A DNA stretch of 64,000 nt, taken from Gymnothorax reevesii. Taxonomy: Eukaryota; Chordata; Actinopteri; Anguilliformes; Muraenidae. Location of the stretch: positions 115,929,166 through 115,993,165 of the forward strand of contig CM056576.1 of NCBI GenBank assembly GCA_029721435.1, given 5' to 3'. How positions within the stretch are numbered: the stretch's first letter is position 1; each line of letters begins with the position of its first letter. The translations under genes were made by a program, and so were the position numbers. Of this stretch, positions 61,209 through 64,000 are shown piece after piece. A model generated the notes under the pieces. That model was not told the origin of the DNA and made no database searches. It saw nothing but the letters and a program-made list of their open reading frames with translations.

Positions 61209-61826
61209 TTTCGCTCCAATAAAAATCACTTGAATGACTTGCAAATTAGTCTTAGCATTAATGAGCATATTGAAAGAGTTTACTCCACCAAATTCCTGGG
61301 GATCCATATCGATGAATTTTTAACTATTGATTCTGTAACAAGGGATCAGTCTAAATATGTTACACTTTCTCACAGTCTGTGCAGTAATTACCTTGTACAA
61401 AACTTTATTTGAACCTCATATAAATTACTGCAATATCATATGGAGTAACACCTTTCCTGGTCACCTTCAGAAATTACTTGTTCTCCAAAAGAAAGCCCAA
61501 CGTGCATTAACATTTTCTTGCACCCATGAAACCTCTTTTTTCTGCTCATAGTTTATTGAGACTTGCTGAATATAACATCTTCTATAATGCATGTACAATG
61601 TATGAGGTAATTCATGGATTAAATTGTCAAATTTCTGACCTTGTTCCAAAATGCCGCCCACACACATGGCACCAGGAAAAAGAATTTTATTTTTGGTAAG
61701 AAACGCTGGCTAAAACAAATTAGTCTGAGTGTCCTGTGCAGGAGTCCACAGATTTGGAATGAGCTCGATGACAATATTAAAATGTCACAATCATTTTCTA
61801 CTTTTAAGAAAATTGTTATCTTTTGA
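61209..61826 (+). mobile_element. LINE RT C-terminal fragment across the unit 2/3 edge
   Basis: Frame 61230-61412 adds the FLGIHIDEFLTIDS motif typical of the region after the RT catalytic site. The frame then shifts to LYKTLFEPHINYCNIIWSNT and the GPQIWNEL-type ending (here SPQIWNEL). Confidence 0.75.
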
Positions 61827-62771
61827 ATGTCCCTCCAACCCCCCTCTGTTGATCATTCATTGGTTTTCTCTGCCATTGGTCCTTTTGTATCCAATCAGTT
61901 CAATCCTTACTGTAACGAACAGCCCACCTAGTTTCAGTTTAAATCTCCGGGCCTCTTGCTTCCTGGTACCAGACAGAGCCACAGATTTCAGCAGTTGGGA
62001 TTCATTTGTATTATTTATCCATTTGCTCAAAATTAATCTGTTCAATAAATTTTATAAAGGACTTTTGGCTTTAATTTCTCGGTCTCTACGACAACACTAA
62101 AAGTGTGTGGAGGGACTGTCCATTCACAATGGCATATCGGAAACATTTTTTGAGAATGTGATGAAACTTTAGTGTTATGAGCAATGAATTTGTTTTTTCT
62201 ATTTGTATTAAATTTGAATTGAAAAACATTGGTTGTTTCCTCTTTTTGGTTATTAAATATGTGTGTTGCATTTTCACTGCTTGTCAGTATATTAATACAC
62301 AATGAGATTATTTAACAATACCATTTAGGTCGGCATTTACTATGAGGTGATATTTCACACTTTTTTTTGTGGCAGTGCCAAATACATCTATGATATTTTT
62401 ATGGCTTAGAATGATGCTTGAATGATCTGTTTTCAGAAAACAGAGAGGAAACTGTACAGTGGATTAATGGTGGCATCAAGTGGTTAACTGATAACACTAC
62501 ACTCCGTTGAAGACCAGTCAACTAAAGCTTTCTCAGCAATTTCTCATCACAATACCTGGCTGATAAGTGATACAATTGATGCTCGCGACTGATGAAAATG
62601 CAGTGAAATAAATCAACATTAAACTATATTGACCACTCACTTAGGTATTATTCTTTATTAGCACTAATTTTGACTGAGGTGTTTCACATTGGAAGAAATT
62701 AGCTTTTTTTAATCATTTTGATGAATGCATCATTTCACATGTCACAAACTGTAGAAACATGTTTCTAATGG

Positions 62772-63499
62772 CAGGGGTTCCCAAACTCCGTCCTCGGGCC
62801 TCCCTGTGTTTGCTGGTTTTTGTTCCAACGTGGTTTGCAATGATAGGATTTTAACAAGCTTTTAATTGTCTTAATTAGGTGCATTTATCTTTAGAGTAGC
62901 AACTTCTTGCTACCTCTCTTGACATACAGTATTTTGACAGAGATGCATGAATATGGTGAAGAATAAATTCCACATCCATATTGCAATATATGAGTAACTA
63001 CTGCATAAAAAGAGGGGAAAAATTACTCAATAAAAGGAAAAAAATCAATGGGCTCCTAATTGATGTAACTGTGGGCACATGGTTGCCGAAACTAACAATT
63101 TACTAAACAAGCAAATAACAGAGTCAAACCGGCTTTATGTTAAGTTTTTGTTATTGATTGCAGGCAAATTGCTTTGAAAGAATTCTAATCACCTGCGTTC
63201 AGCAACCTGATTTTCACAGTGCATGATTTGATCTGTTTATAAGCATTATTGCCTGAAATTGCTTGCTACACAGAAAAAAAAAACAAAAAAACATTATATT
63301 CAAGGGTCTTTTATTCTTCGTTGCACACATGGATATTTCCATTAAAATTTGGCTTAAGAAAGCAAATAACTTCTTTAAACACAAAATGTTCCTAATTAGG
63401 CCCAGTTAACAGCTTATTAAAATCCTATGATGGCAATTATGGTTGGAACAAAAACCAGCATACACAGGGAAGCCCCAGGACCGAGTTTGGGAACCCGTG
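62772..63499. mobile_element. hAT-like inverted-repeat element (unit 3)
   Basis: Same insertion, ends and 8-bp flanks (TCTAATGG and TCTTATGG) as 29344-30069. Confidence 0.82.
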
Positions 63500-63545
63500 T
63501 CTTATGGGAAGATAATGAAGACAGCATTAATTCTGAATGACAATA

Positions 63546-63547
63546 TA
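63546..63547. other. Empty TA target site of the Tc1-like element (unit 3)
   Basis: Flanks match those of the element in units 1 and 2 base for base, with a single TA and no footprint. Points to a never-occupied site. Confidence 0.88.
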
Positions 63548-63803
63548 TTTTTTGATTTAGGTACGATGAGTATTATTGGAAATGAATGTGGACATGGGGA
63601 GAGCAAGAGAAAGTGTTCACTCCACACAAGGTGGGTCAGGATGAGATTCAAAATCAGGCCATGTCTATTATCTGTGCCTGTAAGCTAATCCAGGATTATG
63701 ACCAATAATGGTGCTACATTTGAGTTTCTGACATTATTTCTTTATTTTATTTTTTCATTTTTTTTAATGACACCATTGTTTCATTCCATTGTTTGTACAG
63801 CCA

Positions 63804-63841
63804 GGTTTTTGTACAGAGTTCACGGGTTCTTTGTAACTGTG
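63804..63841 (-). promoter_or_regulatory. Orphan V-type RSS (unit 3)
   Basis: Heptamer CACAGTT (63835-63841), 22-bp spacer with one change, nonamer ACAAAAACC (63804-63812). Confidence 0.83.
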
Positions 63842-64000
63842 AAGAAAATAATTCAAAGTCACGCACATCCAAACCTAAGTCTAGGTGCCGGACCAAATGA
63901 CAAATGAACATCAAGGGAAAAAAATAAGTCCACACACTAGGTGTAGCTCAAAATGTGTTTAATTATCACCAGTAAAAACTGTAACGTTTCGGGCGATAAC
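63842..64000 (-). mobile_element. Penelope-like fragment, start only (unit 3)
   Basis: Same joint with the RSS heptamer as in units 1 and 2; truncated by the window end within the CGAAACGTTAC tail. Confidence 0.75.

Larger units (their letters stand above)
28067..61494. repeat. Tandem segmental duplication, unit 2 (full-length copy)
   Basis: 33428 bp, collinear with unit 1 throughout. It keeps all blocks missing from unit 1 and so is the best template for the ancestral unit. It carries V1 (pseudogene), PIM (intact) and V2 (pseudogene). Confidence 0.96.
61495..64000. repeat. Tandem segmental duplication, unit 3 (start only)
   Basis: Collinear with the first 2 kb of unit 2, minus the Tc1-like insertion. 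Runs off the window inside the Penelope-like fragment, so the third V1 exon is predicted just beyond the end. Confidence 0.95.

Noticed and set aside
1..64000. Possibility that the tandem units are an assembly artefact (unmerged haplotypes)
   Set aside because: Not excluded, but three copies and distinct structural states of shared sites (an insertion in two of three units, a deletion in one of three) favour real duplication. Read-depth data would settle it.

Overview
The window is vertebrate, almost certainly teleost, germline DNA. The evidence is immunoglobulin-superfamily V exons of fish T-cell receptor alpha/delta type with V-type recombination signals, a spliced PIM-family kinase with the vertebrate PIM exon layout, and a dense load of fish-style transposons (Tc1/mariner, hAT, Penelope-like, LINEs). 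I cannot name the species.

The window is a tandem segmental duplication. A unit of about 28-33 kb starts at 1, 28067 and 61495. The phase is set by the window edge, so the true duplication joints are unknown. Unit 1 is 28066 bp, unit 2 is 33428 bp, and only the first 2.5 kb of unit 3 is visible. The copies are nearly identical outside a handful of large indels, and unit 1 is the shortened version.

In each complete unit the genes lie on the minus strand. Going down in coordinate they are: (i) a two-exon TRAV/TRDV gene V2, intact in unit 1 (23310-23851) but broken in unit 2 (56085-56629, second cysteine and RSS heptamer mutated); (ii) a PIM-type serine/threonine kinase (6577-8808 and 35856-38041) whose few exonic differences between units are all synonymous; (iii) an acidic, phase-symmetric exon and a decayed second PIM P-loop exon just downstream; (iv) a second V segment V1 (2386-2692, 31586-31893) that is a pseudogene and whose RSS was split off by a Penelope-like retroelement.

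The rest is mobile DNA: a LINE RT fragment across each unit edge, Tc1 transposase fossils, a Tc1 nested in another inverted-repeat element, hAT-like elements with 8-bp target duplications, an L1-like 3' end with a 15-bp target duplication, foldback elements, minisatellites and a SWIM zinc-finger pseudogene. No J or C segments, tRNA, rRNA or CRISPR array was seen.

Presence or absence of insertions orders the events. Most elements predate the duplication. One Tc1-like insertion is shared by units 1 and 2 while unit 3 has a clean empty TA site. At least seven losses of about 0.13-1.2 kb are specific to unit 1.
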